64,000 bases of DNA from contig NZ_CP123388.1 of assembly GCF_040409955.1 (NCBI RefSeq), positions 191,258-255,257 on the forward strand, written 5' to 3'. Below are positions 53,742 through 61,932 of the stretch, one piece after another. This DNA is from Salipiger sp. H15 (GTDB lineage Bacteria; Pseudomonadota; Alphaproteobacteria; Rhodobacterales; Rhodobacteraceae). Every line of letters begins with the position of its first letter. The stretch's first letter is position 1. The translations under genes were made by a program, and so were the position numbers. The notes below the pieces were generated by a model. It saw only the letters and a list, made by a program, of their open reading frames with translations. It did no database searches and was not told the DNA's origin.

Positions 53742-56027
53742 ATGCAAATCGCAGTTCTTGGCGGAGGCCCCGCCGGTCTCTACTTCGCCATTTCGATGAA
53801 GCTGCGCGACAGCGCGCATGACATCACCGTCTACGAGCGCAACCGGTCCGACGACACGTTCGGCTGGGGCGTGGTGCTCTCGGACGAGACCATGGCGAAT
53901 TTCGAGGAGAACGACCCGGTCTCCGAGAAGATGATCCGCGACAAGTTCGCCTACTGGGACGACGTCAAGGTCGTGCGCGGCGACGAGGCGATGACCTCGG
54001 GCGGGCACGGGTTCTGCGGCATCGGCCGCAAGCAGATGCTGCTGCTCCTGCAACAGCGCGCGCGCGAGCTCGGCGTGAAGCTGGAATTCGAGACCGACAT
54101 CACCCCCGAGAAGATCGAGGAACTGAAGGCAAGCAACGACCTTCTGGTCGCTGCCGACGGGCTCAACTCGAAGACCCGCGGCCTCTATGCCGACAGGTTC
54201 CGCCCCGAGATCGACATGCGGCGCAACCACTTCGTCTGGCTCGGCACGCACCAGAAGTTCGACGACGCCTTCACCTTCATCTTCGAGAAGACCGAGCACG
54301 GCTGGATCTGGGCCCACGCCTACCAGTTCGATGACGACACCGCGACCTTCATCGTGGAATGCGGCCCCGAGACCTTTGAAGCCTTCGGCTTCGACCGGCT
54401 GAGCCAGCAGGAGAGCATCGCGCTCTGCGAGACGATCTTCGCCAAGCACCTCGGCGGCCACGCGCTGATGACCAACGCCAACCACGTGCGCGGCTCGGCC
54501 TGGATCCGCTTCCCCCGCGTGACCTGCGAGAGCTGGTTCTTCGACAACGTGGTGCTGCTCGGCGATGCCTCGGCGACGGCGCATTTCTCGATCGGCTCAG
54601 GCTCGAAGCTCGGCATGGAGAGCGCCATCTCGCTGGCCGAGGAACTGTCGCGCGGCAAGCCGCTCGCCGAGGCGCTGCAGGGCTACGAGGACGCGCGCAA
54701 GCTGCAGGTGCTGCGCGTCACCTCGGCCGCGCGCAATTCCACCGAGTGGTTCGAGGAGGTCGAGCGCTACCTCGGGCTCGACATGATGCAGCTGAACTAC
54801 GCACTGCTCACCCGCTCGCAGCGGATCAGCCACGAGAACCTGCGGCTGCGCGACCCGGAATGGCTGGCCTCGGCGGAAAGCTGGTTCCACAGCCAGGCCG
54901 GCAGCAACTCCAGCCGCCGCCCGATGTTCGCGCCCTTCAAGCTCCGCGGCATGGAACTGAAGAACCGCATCGTCGTCTCGCCCATGGCGCAGTACAAGGC
55001 GACCGGCGGCATGCCCAACGACTGGCACTTCGTGCATTACGCCGAGCGCGCCAAGGGCGGCGCAGGGCTTGTCTTCACCGAGATGCTCTGCGTGTCGATG
55101 GAGGGACGGATCACCCCGGGCTGCCCCTGCATCGGCCCCGAGCAGGTGCCGGCATGGAAGCGCCTCACCGATTTCGTGCACGTCGAGACCGACGCCAGGA
55201 TCTGCGCCCAGATCGGCCACGCGGGCCGCAAGGGCTCGACCCGGCTCGCCTGGGACGGCATCGACAAGCCGCTCGCCGAGGGCGAGAACTGGCCGCTGCT
55301 CTCCGCCTCGGCGATCCCGCTGATGGAGGGCAACGTCGTGCCGAAAGCGATGGACCGCGCCGACATGGACATGGTCAAGGCGCAGTTCGTCGAGAGCGTG
55401 CGCGCCGCCGAGGCCGCGGGCTTCGACATGCTCGAGATGCACGGCGCCCACGGCTACCTGCTGGCGTCCTTCATCTCGCCGGTCACCAACCGCCGCGAGG
55501 ACGAGTACGGCGGCAGCCTCGAGAACCGCATGCGCTACCCGCTGGAGATCTTCGCCGCCATGCGCGCCGAATGGCCGGCCGACAAGCCGATGACGGTGCG
55601 CATCTCGGCCCATGACTGGATGGGCGACGAGGGCGTCACCCCCGAGGAAGCGGTGCAGATCTCGGCCCTGTTCAAGGCGGCCGGGGCGGATGCGATCAAC
55701 GTCTCGTCGGGCCAGACCGACAAGGCCGAGCAGCCGGTCTACGGGCGGATGTTCCAGGTGCCCTTCGCCGACCGCGTGCGCAACGAGATCGGCGCGCCGA
55801 CGCTGGTCGCGGGCAACATCTACGAACCCGACCACGTCAACTCGATCCTGATGGCGGGGCGCGCCGACCTCGTGCTGCTCGCCCGCCCGCACCTCGCCGA
55901 TCCCTACTGGACGCTGCACGCGGCGGTGGGTCTCGGCGACACCGAGCAGTCCTGGCCGATGCCCTACGAGGGCGGCCGCCGGCAGGCCAACACGCTCGCC
56001 GAACGCGCCAAGGCGATGGCCACATGA
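53742..56027 (+). CDS. Two-domain 2-aminobenzoyl-CoA (or salicyloyl-CoA) monooxygenase/reductase
   Basis: A 761-residue fusion. Residues 1-395 are an aromatic-ring flavin hydroxylase: GGGPAGLY near 7, ADGLNSKTRG near 145 and LGDASATAHFSIG near 275. Residues ~400-761 are an old yellow enzyme-type FMN reductase (PMAQYKATGG near 425, HGAHGYLLASF near 568). This architecture is that of 2-aminobenzoyl-CoA monooxygenase/reductase of Aromatoleum, which hydroxylates and then reduces the ring of anthraniloyl-CoA; databases also name it salicyloyl-CoA 5-hydroxylase. RidA-like and isatin-hydrolase-like neighbours favour an amino-substituted substrate. The CoA ligase is not in the window. The next SDR overlaps by 4 bases. 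Confidence 0.88.
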   Translation: MQIAVLGGGPAGLYFAISMKLRDSAHDITVYERNRSDDTFGWGVVLSDETMANFEENDPVSEKMIRDKFAYWDDVKVVRGDEAMTSGGHGFCGIGRKQMLLLLQQRARELGVKLEFETDITPEKIEELKASNDLLVAADGLNSKTRGLYADRFRPEIDMRRNHFVWLGTHQKFDDAFTFIFEKTEHGWIWAHAYQFDDDTATFIVECGPETFEAFGFDRLSQQESIALCETIFAKHLGGHALMTNANHVRGSAWIRFPRVTCESWFFDNVVLLGDASATAHFSIGSGSKLGMESAISLAEELSRGKPLAEALQGYEDARKLQVLRVTSAARNSTEWFEEVERYLGLDMMQLNYALLTRSQRISHENLRLRDPEWLASAESWFHSQAGSNSSRRPMFAPFKLRGMELKNRIVVSPMAQYKATGGMPNDWHFVHYAERAKGGAGLVFTEMLCVSMEGRITPGCPCIGPEQVPAWKRLTDFVHVETDARICAQIGHAGRKGSTRLAWDGIDKPLAEGENWPLLSASAIPLMEGNVVPKAMDRADMDMVKAQFVESVRAAEAAGFDMLEMHGAHGYLLASFISPVTNRREDEYGGSLENRMRYPLEIFAAMRAEWPADKPMTVRISAHDWMGDEGVTPEEAVQISALFKAAGADAINVSSGQTDKAEQPVYGRMFQVPFADRVRNEIGAPTLVAGNIYEPDHVNSILMAGRADLVLLARPHLADPYWTLHAAVGLGDTEQSWPMPYEGGRRQANTLAERAKAMAT

Positions 56028-56767
56028 GCCTCGCGGGCAAGACGGCCTTCGTCACCGGCGGCGGCTCGGGGGTCGGCGCGGTGATCGCGCTGGCCTTCGC
56101 CGAGGCCGGGGCAGAGGTGGTGATCTGCGGCCGCCGCATGGGGCCGCTCGAGGCGGTCGCGGCGCGCCATCCGGCGATCCGCGCGGTGCTCTGCGACATC
56201 ACCGACGAGGCGGCGATCTCCGCCGCCATCGCCGGGGCCGCGCCCGACATCGTCATCGCCAATGCCGGGGCCTCCGAGAGCGCGCCCTTCACCCGCACCG
56301 AGCTTGCCGCCTTCGAGCGCATGGTCTCGGTCAACCTCACGGGCACCTTCCTGACCCTGCGCGAGGGCGCAAAGGCGATGAAGGACAAGCCCTGGGGCCG
56401 GCTCATCGCCATCGCCTCGACCGCCGGGCTCAAGGGCTATCCCTATGTCGCGCCCTATGCCGCGGCCAAGCACGGGGTCATCGGGCTGGTGAAATCCGTG
56501 GCGCTCGAGCTTGCGCGCAAGGGCATCACCGCCAACGCGCTCTGCCCGGGCTTTCTCGACACCGAGATGACCGAGCGCTCGATCGCCAACATCGTCGAGA
56601 AGACCGGGCGCAGCCCCGAGGAGGCCCGCGCCTCGCTCGAGGCGACCAACCCGATGCACCGGCTCGTGCCGCCCGAGGACGTCGCCCGCGCCGCGCTCTG
56701 GCTCTGCGGCGAGGGCTCGGACATGGTCACCGGCCAGGCCATCTCGATCTCGGGAGGCGAGACGTGA
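56024..56767 (+). CDS. Short-chain dehydrogenase (3-hydroxyacyl-CoA dehydrogenase-like)
   Basis: A 247-residue SDR with nucleotide motif TGGGSGVG (near 11), catalytic Tyr-Lys in YAAAKHG (near 146) and Ser in IASTAGLKG. It overlaps the monooxygenase/reductase stop (ATGA), so its substrate is probably the alicyclic CoA product of that enzyme or a later 3-hydroxyacyl-CoA intermediate. Confidence 0.83.
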   Translation: MSLAGKTAFVTGGGSGVGAVIALAFAEAGAEVVICGRRMGPLEAVAARHPAIRAVLCDITDEAAISAAIAGAAPDIVIANAGASESAPFTRTELAAFERMVSVNLTGTFLTLREGAKAMKDKPWGRLIAIASTAGLKGYPYVAPYAAAKHGVIGLVKSVALELARKGITANALCPGFLDTEMTERSIANIVEKTGRSPEEARASLEATNPMHRLVPPEDVARAALWLCGEGSDMVTGQAISISGGET

Positions 56768-57192
56768 GCGAGGCCTTCACGATACGCCGGCAGGTCGAGT
56801 TCAACCATTGCGACCCCGCCGGGATCGTCTTCTACCCGCGCTATTTCGAGATGATCTCGGCCGTGCAGGAGCGCTTCTTCGCGGATGCGCTCGGTTGCGG
56901 CTGGGGCGAGATGATCGCCGGAACCGGAATGGCGACCCCGATGGGTCAGATTGAGTGCCGCTTCCATGCCCCCTCGCGGCTCGGCGACTGGCTCGACCTG
57001 TCGCTGGCGGTGAAACGGCTCGGCAGCGCCTCGGCCACCTTCGTCATCACCTGCACCAGCGGCGACGAGCGCCGCTTCACCTGCCAGGCCACGGTGATCC
57101 ACGCCAATGCCGAGCAGGGCACCTCCGCCCCCTGGCCCGCGCCGCTGCGCGATGCCATGACCCGCCATCTCGTTGCAAAAACGCCCGATTGA
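56764..57192 (+). CDS. 4-Hydroxybenzoyl-CoA-type thioesterase (hotdog fold)
   Basis: A 142-residue 4HBT thioesterase with the signature NHCDPAGIVFYPRYFEM (near 13-29), including the catalytic Asp of CDPAGIVFYPRY. GTG start overlapping the SDR stop as GTGA. It could release CoA from a dead-end or end-product thioester of the pathway. Confidence 0.85.
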   Translation: MSEAFTIRRQVEFNHCDPAGIVFYPRYFEMISAVQERFFADALGCGWGEMIAGTGMATPMGQIECRFHAPSRLGDWLDLSLAVKRLGSASATFVITCTSGDERRFTCQATVIHANAEQGTSAPWPAPLRDAMTRHLVAKTPD

Positions 57193-57205
57193 GAAAGACC
57201 GACGC

Positions 57206-57619
57206 ATGACCGCTCTCACGCCCCACATGTTCCTCCAACCCGATGGCTGGGTGCCCGCGAAGGGCTATGCCAACGGCGTGCTCGCCGAAGGGCGCATGGT
57301 CTTCACCGGCGGCCTCGTCGGCTGGAACGCGCAGCAGGAATGGGTCCACGAGGACATGGTCGGACAGTTCCGCCAGACCCTCGAGAACATCGTTGCCGTG
57401 CTCGAGCAGGCCGGCGCCCGGCCCGAGCACCTCGTGCGCCTGACCTGGTACATCACCGACAAGCAGGAATATCTCGACAACCTGCGCGCCTTCGGGGCCG
57501 CCTACCGCGAGGTGATCGGCCGCCACTTCCCCGCCATGGCCGTCGTGCAGGTCTGCGCGCTGATGGAAGACGCCGCGCGGATCGAGATCGAGGCCACCGC
57601 GGTCATCCCCCATGACTGA
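57206..57619 (+). CDS. RidA/YjgF-family protein (non-canonical)
   Basis: A 137-residue trimeric RidA-fold protein. True RidA hydrolyses enamines/imines and needs an Arg in a P-A-R-S segment near the C-terminus. Here the aligned segment is PAMAVVQV, so that Arg is replaced by Met; the protein therefore belongs to a divergent Rid subfamily. Its place directly downstream of a putative aminobenzoyl-CoA monooxygenase/reductase, whose product is an enamine, suggests help in imine/enamine hydrolysis by different residues, or binding only. The start ATG 57206 has only a weak GAGAAAG ribosome site. Confidence 0.78.
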   Translation: MTALTPHMFLQPDGWVPAKGYANGVLAEGRMVFTGGLVGWNAQQEWVHEDMVGQFRQTLENIVAVLEQAGARPEHLVRLTWYITDKQEYLDNLRAFGAAYREVIGRHFPAMAVVQVCALMEDAARIEIEATAVIPHD

Positions 57620-57992
57620 GGCCGTCACCCGCCCCGGCACCCCGCCCTGCATCGTCACCGTCGCGCCCCATGCCGAGGTGACGCCGCGCGGCGCGGTCTT
57701 CGGCGGCTGGATCCTGTCGCAGCTCGACCATGCGGCGGGCCTTGCCGGTCGCAAGATCGCCGGCGGCGACGTGGTCATCGCCTCGCTCAAGGACGTGCAG
57801 TTCCACGCGCCGCTGCACGGCGGCGAGGAGTTCACCATCCACGCGGAGCTGAGCCGCCGCGGCACCAGCTCGTTCAACCTCGCCGTTTCCGCATGGGCCG
57901 AGCCCGACGGGGCCGGTCGCCGGATCCTCAGCGCCGACGTGCTGCTGGTGGCGGTCGATGGTGCGGGCAGACCTCGCAAACTTCCGGCCTGA
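57612..57992 (+). CDS. Acyl-CoA thioesterase (YciA/BFIT hotdog type)
   Basis: A 126-residue hotdog thioesterase. The segment GAVFGGWILSQLDHAAGLAG (near 27-46) carries the catalytic Asp and the family's GG-W motif, as in YciA-type acyl-CoA hydrolases. It overlaps the RidA-like gene by 8 bases and is the last gene of the monooxygenase/reductase operon. Confidence 0.83.
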   Translation: MTEAVTRPGTPPCIVTVAPHAEVTPRGAVFGGWILSQLDHAAGLAGRKIAGGDVVIASLKDVQFHAPLHGGEEFTIHAELSRRGTSSFNLAVSAWAEPDGAGRRILSADVLLVAVDGAGRPRKLPA

Positions 57993-58007
57993 AGCTTTCC
58001 TGCACGC

Positions 58008-58044
58008 CGCAAGAGGCAAAAATCGCGATTTCCTGCCTTTTGCG
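58008..58044. promoter_or_regulatory. 37-base near-perfect palindrome between thioesterase and marR
   Basis: CGCAAGAGGCA (58008-58018) pairs with TGCCTTTTGCG (58034-58044) with one G-T mismatch, around the inner perfect palindrome AAATCGCGATTT (58020-58031). It could be an operator of the MarR protein encoded 81 bases downstream or a processing/terminator hairpin of the upstream operon. Confidence 0.5.
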
Positions 58045-58081
58045 TTGCGCCGCGCCGGGATACACGCAACCTCTAATGTCG

Positions 58082-58096
58082 AGACCTCAAGGGTCT
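58082..58096. promoter_or_regulatory. Inverted repeat before marR
   Basis: AGACC-TCAAG-GGTCT has perfect 5-base arms, 28 bases before the MarR start codon. Candidate autoregulatory site. Confidence 0.35.
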
Positions 58097-58124
58097 GGAC
58101 GCAACTTTCCGGCAGGGGCGAGAC

Positions 58125-58589
58125 ATGGACACCGCACAAGACCACCAGATCGCCGACGAGCACCTCGCCCGGCAGCGGCTGCGCCTGTGGCTGCAGATGC
58201 TGAAGGCAGTGCGCCACGTCGAGGGCACGCTGCGCGAGCGGCTGCGCTCGGGCTATGACACCACCCTGCCGCGCTTCGACGTGCTGGCCGCGCTGCACGC
58301 CGCGCCCGAGGGGATGAAGATGAGCGAGCTGTCGCAGCAGCTGGTCGTCTCGAACGGCAACGTGACCGGCGTGGTCGACCGGCTGGTCGCCGACGGGCTG
58401 GCCGAGCGCCAGACGATGGAGACCGACCGCCGCGCCTTCCGCGTGCTGATCACCCCGGCGGGGCGCGCGCTGATGGACGAGATGGTTTCCGAGCACCTGC
58501 GCTGGATCGACGCGATGTTCTCGGAGATCTCGGAAACCGACGCCGCCCGCGGCATCTCGATCATGCTCGACATCCGCAACAAGCACTAA
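58125..58589 (+). CDS. MarR-family transcriptional regulator
   Basis: A 154-residue MarR protein with a winged helix-turn-helix at about 60-110 (KMSELSQQLVVSNGNVTGVV, then DRRAFRVLITPAGRAL). MarR proteins of this kind often sense aromatic acids or their CoA esters; it lies between the two oppositely oriented aromatic operons and is a likely reader of the shared boxes. GGGGCGAGAC precedes the ATG. It ends at a bidirectional terminator. Confidence 0.86.
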   Translation: MDTAQDHQIADEHLARQRLRLWLQMLKAVRHVEGTLRERLRSGYDTTLPRFDVLAALHAAPEGMKMSELSQQLVVSNGNVTGVVDRLVADGLAERQTMETDRRAFRVLITPAGRALMDEMVSEHLRWIDAMFSEISETDAARGISIMLDIRNKH

Positions 58590-58610
58590 GCTCTTTCAGC
58601 CAATAGGAAA

Positions 58611-58640
58611 GGCCCCCGCAGTCGCTGCGGGGGCCTTCTC
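58611..58640. terminator. Bidirectional rho-independent terminator
   Basis: Perfect 11-base stem GGCCCCCGCAG / CTGCGGGGGCC (58611-58621, 58625-58635) with a TCG loop; flanked by AAA on the left and TTCTCGTTT on the right. It lies between the convergent marR and SDR genes and can serve both. Confidence 0.8.
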
Positions 58641-58660
58641 GTTTGCGCTGCCGGCGTCGG

Positions 58661-59470
58661 TCAGAGCAGCCCGGTCTCGCGCGCGACGCGGCGGTAGCCC
58701 GCCCCGGCGGTGAAGCCGCCGTCGATCACGAAATCCTCGCCGGTGATGAAACCCGAGGCCTCGGACGCGAGGAAGAGCACGAGTTGCGCCACCTCGGTCG
58801 CCTCGCCCGCGCGCTGCATCGGCGTCATGCCGATCATCGGGCCGAGGTGCGGCGAGCCGCGGTTGAGGTCGGTCACGATGAGACCCGGGCAGATTGCGTT
58901 GACCCGAACGCCCTGCTCGGCGAACTCCATCGCCGCGGTGCGCGTGAGCCCGCGCAGCGCCCATTTCGACGCGGTGTAGGCCGGATCGTAATGGCCCGAA
59001 TAGGCGCTGTTGGACGAGATGTTGACGATCGAACCGCCGCCCGTTTCCGCCATCATCGGCGCCGCCAGCTTGACCCCGATGAAGGCGCCGGTGGCGTTCA
59101 CGTCGAGCACCTTGCGCCATTCCTCGACCGACATGTCGCGGATGATCTTGCGGTTGATGATCCCGGCGTTGTTGACGAGGATGTCGAGCCGGCCGGTCCA
59201 GTCCTGCACGACCGCCAGCGCCTCGGCCCATTCCGCCTCGGAGGTCACGTCGAGCCGCATGAAGCGCACCGAGTGACCCTCGGAGGTGAGCCGCTCGGCG
59301 AGGGCGACGCCCTCCGCCTCGAGCACGTCGCAGATCAGCACCGAGGCCCCGGCGGTGGCCAGCATCTCGGCCTCGACCGCGCCCTGCCCGCGCGCTGCGC
59401 CGGTGACGATCGCGGTCTTGCCCGACAGATCCGTCAGCGCGGATTTCAGCGCCCCGAAGTCGATGCTCAT
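58661..59470 (-). CDS. Short-chain dehydrogenase/reductase
   Basis: A 269-residue SDR with nucleotide motif TGAARGQGA (near 22), catalytic Ser in NISSNSAYSG and Tyr-Lys in YTASK (near 170). The start ATG 59470 overlaps the FAH-family gene stop by 4 bases; the longer frame upstream is a shadow. Last gene of the cupin-FAH-SDR operon. Confidence 0.83.
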   Translation of the reverse strand: MSIDFGALKSALTDLSGKTAIVTGAARGQGAVEAEMLATAGASVLICDVLEAEGVALAERLTSEGHSVRFMRLDVTSEAEWAEALAVVQDWTGRLDILVNNAGIINRKIIRDMSVEEWRKVLDVNATGAFIGVKLAAPMMAETGGGSIVNISSNSAYSGHYDPAYTASKWALRGLTRTAAMEFAEQGVRVNAICPGLIVTDLNRGSPHLGPMIGMTPMQRAGEATEVAQLVLFLASEASGFITGEDFVIDGGFTAGAGYRRVARETGLL

Positions 59471-60309
59471 GCCTGCACCATCACCTGGCGCTGCTCGCCA
59501 AGCCCGGTTGCGCCAAGGGTGACCACCTGCCCGGCCTTGAGGAAGGTCTGCGGCTTCATCCCGAGCCCGACACCCGGAGGCGTGCCGGTGGCGATGATGT
59601 CGCCCGGCTCGAGCGTCATGAACTGCGAGATGTAATGCACCAGATGCGCCACGCCGAAGATCATCGTGCGGGTGTTGCCGGTCTGGCGGCGCTCGCCATC
59701 GACGTCGAGCCAGAGGTCGATGTCCTGCACGTCGGCGATCTCGTCCCTGGTCACCATCCACGGACCCACCGGGCCGAAGGTGTCATGGCTCTTGCCCTTG
59801 ATCCACTGGCCGCCGCGTTCGGACTGGAAGCGCCGCTCCGAGACGTCGTTGACCAGCACGTAGCCGGCGACATGGTCGAGCGCCTCTGCCTCGGAGACGT
59901 ATTTCGCGCGGGTGCCGATCACGATGCCAAGCTCGATCTCCCAGTCGGTGCGGTCCGAGCCGCGCGGGATCTCGACGTCATCGTAGGGGCCGCAGAGCGC
60001 GGTGGTCGCCTTGCCGAAGAGCACCGGCTCGGCGGGCGGCTCCTTGCCGGTCTCGCGCGCGTGGTCGGCGTAGTTGAGGCCGACGCAGAGGAACTTGCCC
60101 GGGCGCGCGATGGCGGAGCCGATGCGCGGAGTGCCCTCGACGAGCGGCAGCACGGCGTGGTCGAGCGCGGCGATGCGGGCGAGACCCTCGGGCGAGAGTG
60201 CGGCACCGTCGATGTCGGCGACGATGCCGCCGAGGTCACGAATATTGCCGTCCGCGTCGAGAAGACCCGGGCGCTCGGCGCCGACGGGTCCGTAGCGAAG
60301 AAGTTTCAT
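59467..60309 (-). CDS. Fumarylacetoacetate hydrolase-family protein
   Basis: A 280-residue FAH-fold enzyme of the isomerase/decarboxylase/acylpyruvase type that cleaves or isomerises 2-oxo acids late in aromatic catabolism. The metal ligands appear as WEIELGIVIG (Glu pair near 121) and VLVNDVSER (Asp near 152), with the conserved FGVAHLVHYISQFMTLEPGD segment (split here) near 217. AAGGA lies before ATG 60309. Middle gene of the operon. Confidence 0.87.
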   Translation of the reverse strand: MKLLRYGPVGAERPGLLDADGNIRDLGGIVADIDGAALSPEGLARIAALDHAVLPLVEGTPRIGSAIARPGKFLCVGLNYADHARETGKEPPAEPVLFGKATTALCGPYDDVEIPRGSDRTDWEIELGIVIGTRAKYVSEAEALDHVAGYVLVNDVSERRFQSERGGQWIKGKSHDTFGPVGPWMVTRDEIADVQDIDLWLDVDGERRQTGNTRTMIFGVAHLVHYISQFMTLEPGDIIATGTPPGVGLGMKPQTFLKAGQVVTLGATGLGEQRQVMVQA

Positions 60310-60335
60310 GCGATGATCCTTTCAGGCCACACCGG

Positions 60336-60764
60336 TCAGGCGCGGCGGTAGCCTTCGAGCGCCTCGTCCGGCACGTCCTCGAGGTTTTCCACCAGGTTGT
60401 CGGGCGTGCGGCAGGTCAGCCAGACCAGTTCCTCGGTCGTGCTCATGTTGACCTCGACATGCGGCATGTAGGGCGGCACGAAGACGAAATCGCCTTCGAA
60501 CATGTCGATGTATTCCTTGTAGTCGTCGCCGAAGTAGATGCGGCCGTGGCCCTTCAGCACGTAGCCGCCGGTTTCGCATTCCTGGTGGTGGTGCGGCGGC
60601 GAGCGGTGGCCCGGCTCGTTGGTGACGCGGCCGAACCAGATCTTCGTCGCGGGCGTGTGCTGCGGGCTGACGCCGGACTTGCGGACGCAATCGCCGGATT
60701 GCTGGGTGCCTTCATCGAGCTCGGCGGACCGGGTGACGACGGGAACGACTCTTTCCTGGGTCAT
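60336..60764 (-). CDS. Cupin-domain protein
   Basis: A 142-residue single-domain cupin. The first cupin motif reads SPPHHHQECETGGYVLKGHG (near 52-71), with three adjacent His and a Glu as metal ligands, and the second reads FEGDFVFVPPYMPHVEV (near 88-104) with the fourth His. It could be a small ring-cleaving dioxygenase or an isomerase; the substrate is unknown. GGGAGAG precedes ATG 60764. First gene of its operon, behind box C. Confidence 0.75.
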   Translation of the reverse strand: MTQERVVPVVTRSAELDEGTQQSGDCVRKSGVSPQHTPATKIWFGRVTNEPGHRSPPHHHQECETGGYVLKGHGRIYFGDDYKEYIDMFEGDFVFVPPYMPHVEVNMSTTEELVWLTCRTPDNLVENLEDVPDEALEGYRRA

Positions 60765-60827
60765 GTGGCTTCTCTCCCTGAACTGACCTCGCGGCCCGGG
60801 GACCGCGTCTGCCTGAAGGCTACCGGG

Positions 60828-60847
60828 AATTATTTTAGGCTTCAAGT
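60828..60847. promoter_or_regulatory. Aromatic-cluster box C
   Basis: AATTATTTTAGGCTTCAAGT, 18/20 identical to box B at 53671, 64 bases upstream of the cupin start on the minus strand. Immediately followed by CTTTATGCCT (60849-60858), identical to the start of box A. Confidence 0.6.
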
Positions 60848-61033
60848 TCTTTATGCCTGCGAGTCGCCCACCGAGCGGGTCCGACCCTCGGACCCCTGCC
60901 CTCGGGCTCTGCAAATCATCGCAACCAAGGCGGGAAAAGGCTTCATGGCTGCGCAAAAATCGTGCGAAGCCCCATTCCAGCCCATCGCGACCTCATGCCT
61001 GACCCCAAAAGTGACAGGATTATAAATTTCGTT

Positions 61034-61051
61034 CTTGAAGAAAAAAATTAT
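61034..61051. promoter_or_regulatory. Aromatic-cluster box D
   Basis: CTTGAAGAAAAAAATTAT resembles the reverse complement of box C (CTTGAAGCCTAAAATAAT), with the CTTGAAG half identical. It lies 71 bases before the cyclase start. Confidence 0.4.
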
Positions 61052-61121
61052 ATGTATTTGCATGTATCCCAAGAAACGACCGGCCAACGAGTCACGACCG
61101 ACACCACAGGGAGACATCCAA

Positions 61122-61913
61122 ATGACCAGCACTGACGCCCTCGCGACGCTTGCCAGCGGCCTGCTCGACGGCTCGATCAAGGTGATCGACTGCACCGCGC
61201 CGCTCGGCCCGGACACCCCGCTGCTGAAGCTGCCGCCGGAGATCGCCGACGACACGCCCAAGATCGAGATCCACAAGATCTCGGAATACGGCGACCGCGG
61301 CCCGTTCTGGGCCTGGAACTGGCTGAAGGTCGGCGAGCACTCGGGCACCCACTACGATGCGCCGCACCATTGGATCACCGGCAAGGACTACCCGGACGGA
61401 TCGGTCGACACGATCAACCCGCAGTATTTCGCAGCCCCCGCCAACGTCATCGACTGCTCGAAAGAGGCCGCCGAGAACGCCGACTTCCTGCTCACCGTCG
61501 AACACGTGAAGGCCTGGGAGGCCGAGCACGGCGAGATCAGGGAAGGCGAATGGGTGCTGATGCGCACCGACTGGGACCGGTTCAACACCGACGAGGCCGC
61601 CTATCTTAACGCCGACGAGGCCGGCCCGCACACCCCTGGGCCGACCGCCGAGGTCATCCAGTACCTGATGGAAGAGAAGAAGGCGCTCGGCTGGGGCACC
61701 CAGTGCATCGGCACCGACGCGGGCGCGGCCGGCGGCTTCGAGATCCCCTTCCCGGCGCACAACCTGCTGCACAAGCACAACCGCTACGGGCTGGCCTCGC
61801 TGACCAACCTCGACAAGCTTCCGGCCAAGGGCGCAATCCTCGTCGCCGCGCCGCTGAAGATCGTCAAGGGCACCGGCTCGCCGATCCGCGCGCTCGCGCT
61901 CGTCGCAGCCTGA
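61122..61913 (+). CDS. Cyclase-family metal hydrolase, isatin hydrolase-like
   Basis: A 263-residue member of the cyclase/kynurenine formamidase superfamily. The metal motif HSGTHYDAPHHW (near 71-82; His, His and Asp ligands) is complete. Family members open isatin to isatinate or N-formylkynurenine to kynurenine; known bacterial isatin hydrolases come from marine alphaproteobacteria and have this length. No tryptophan dioxygenase is nearby but an indole-type oxygenase is, so isatin hydrolase is the better guess. AGGGAG lies 8 bases before ATG 61122. It heads an operon with a flavoprotein and a MarR gene. Confidence 0.83.
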   Translation: MTSTDALATLASGLLDGSIKVIDCTAPLGPDTPLLKLPPEIADDTPKIEIHKISEYGDRGPFWAWNWLKVGEHSGTHYDAPHHWITGKDYPDGSVDTINPQYFAAPANVIDCSKEAAENADFLLTVEHVKAWEAEHGEIREGEWVLMRTDWDRFNTDEAAYLNADEAGPHTPGPTAEVIQYLMEEKKALGWGTQCIGTDAGAAGGFEIPFPAHNLLHKHNRYGLASLTNLDKLPAKGAILVAAPLKIVKGTGSPIRALALVAA

Positions 61914-61932
61914 CCCGAAGGAGCGCGTGCCG

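Larger units (their letters stand above)
60765..61121. other. Divergent regulatory region between cupin operon and cyclase operon
   Basis: A 357-base region with no credible gene. It holds box C (60828-60847), the decamer copy at 60849-60858, an 8-base stem hairpin GGGTCCGA-CCC-TCGGACCC (60877-60895) and the AT-rich box D (61034-61051). The stretch 60900-61020 shows nothing definite. Confidence 0.6.

Noticed and set aside
53742..56027. A simple salicylate hydroxylase or NADH:flavin oxidoreductase
   Set aside because: Both domains are present in one uninterrupted frame with the order of the aminobenzoyl-CoA monooxygenase/reductase family, so a single-function name would be wrong.
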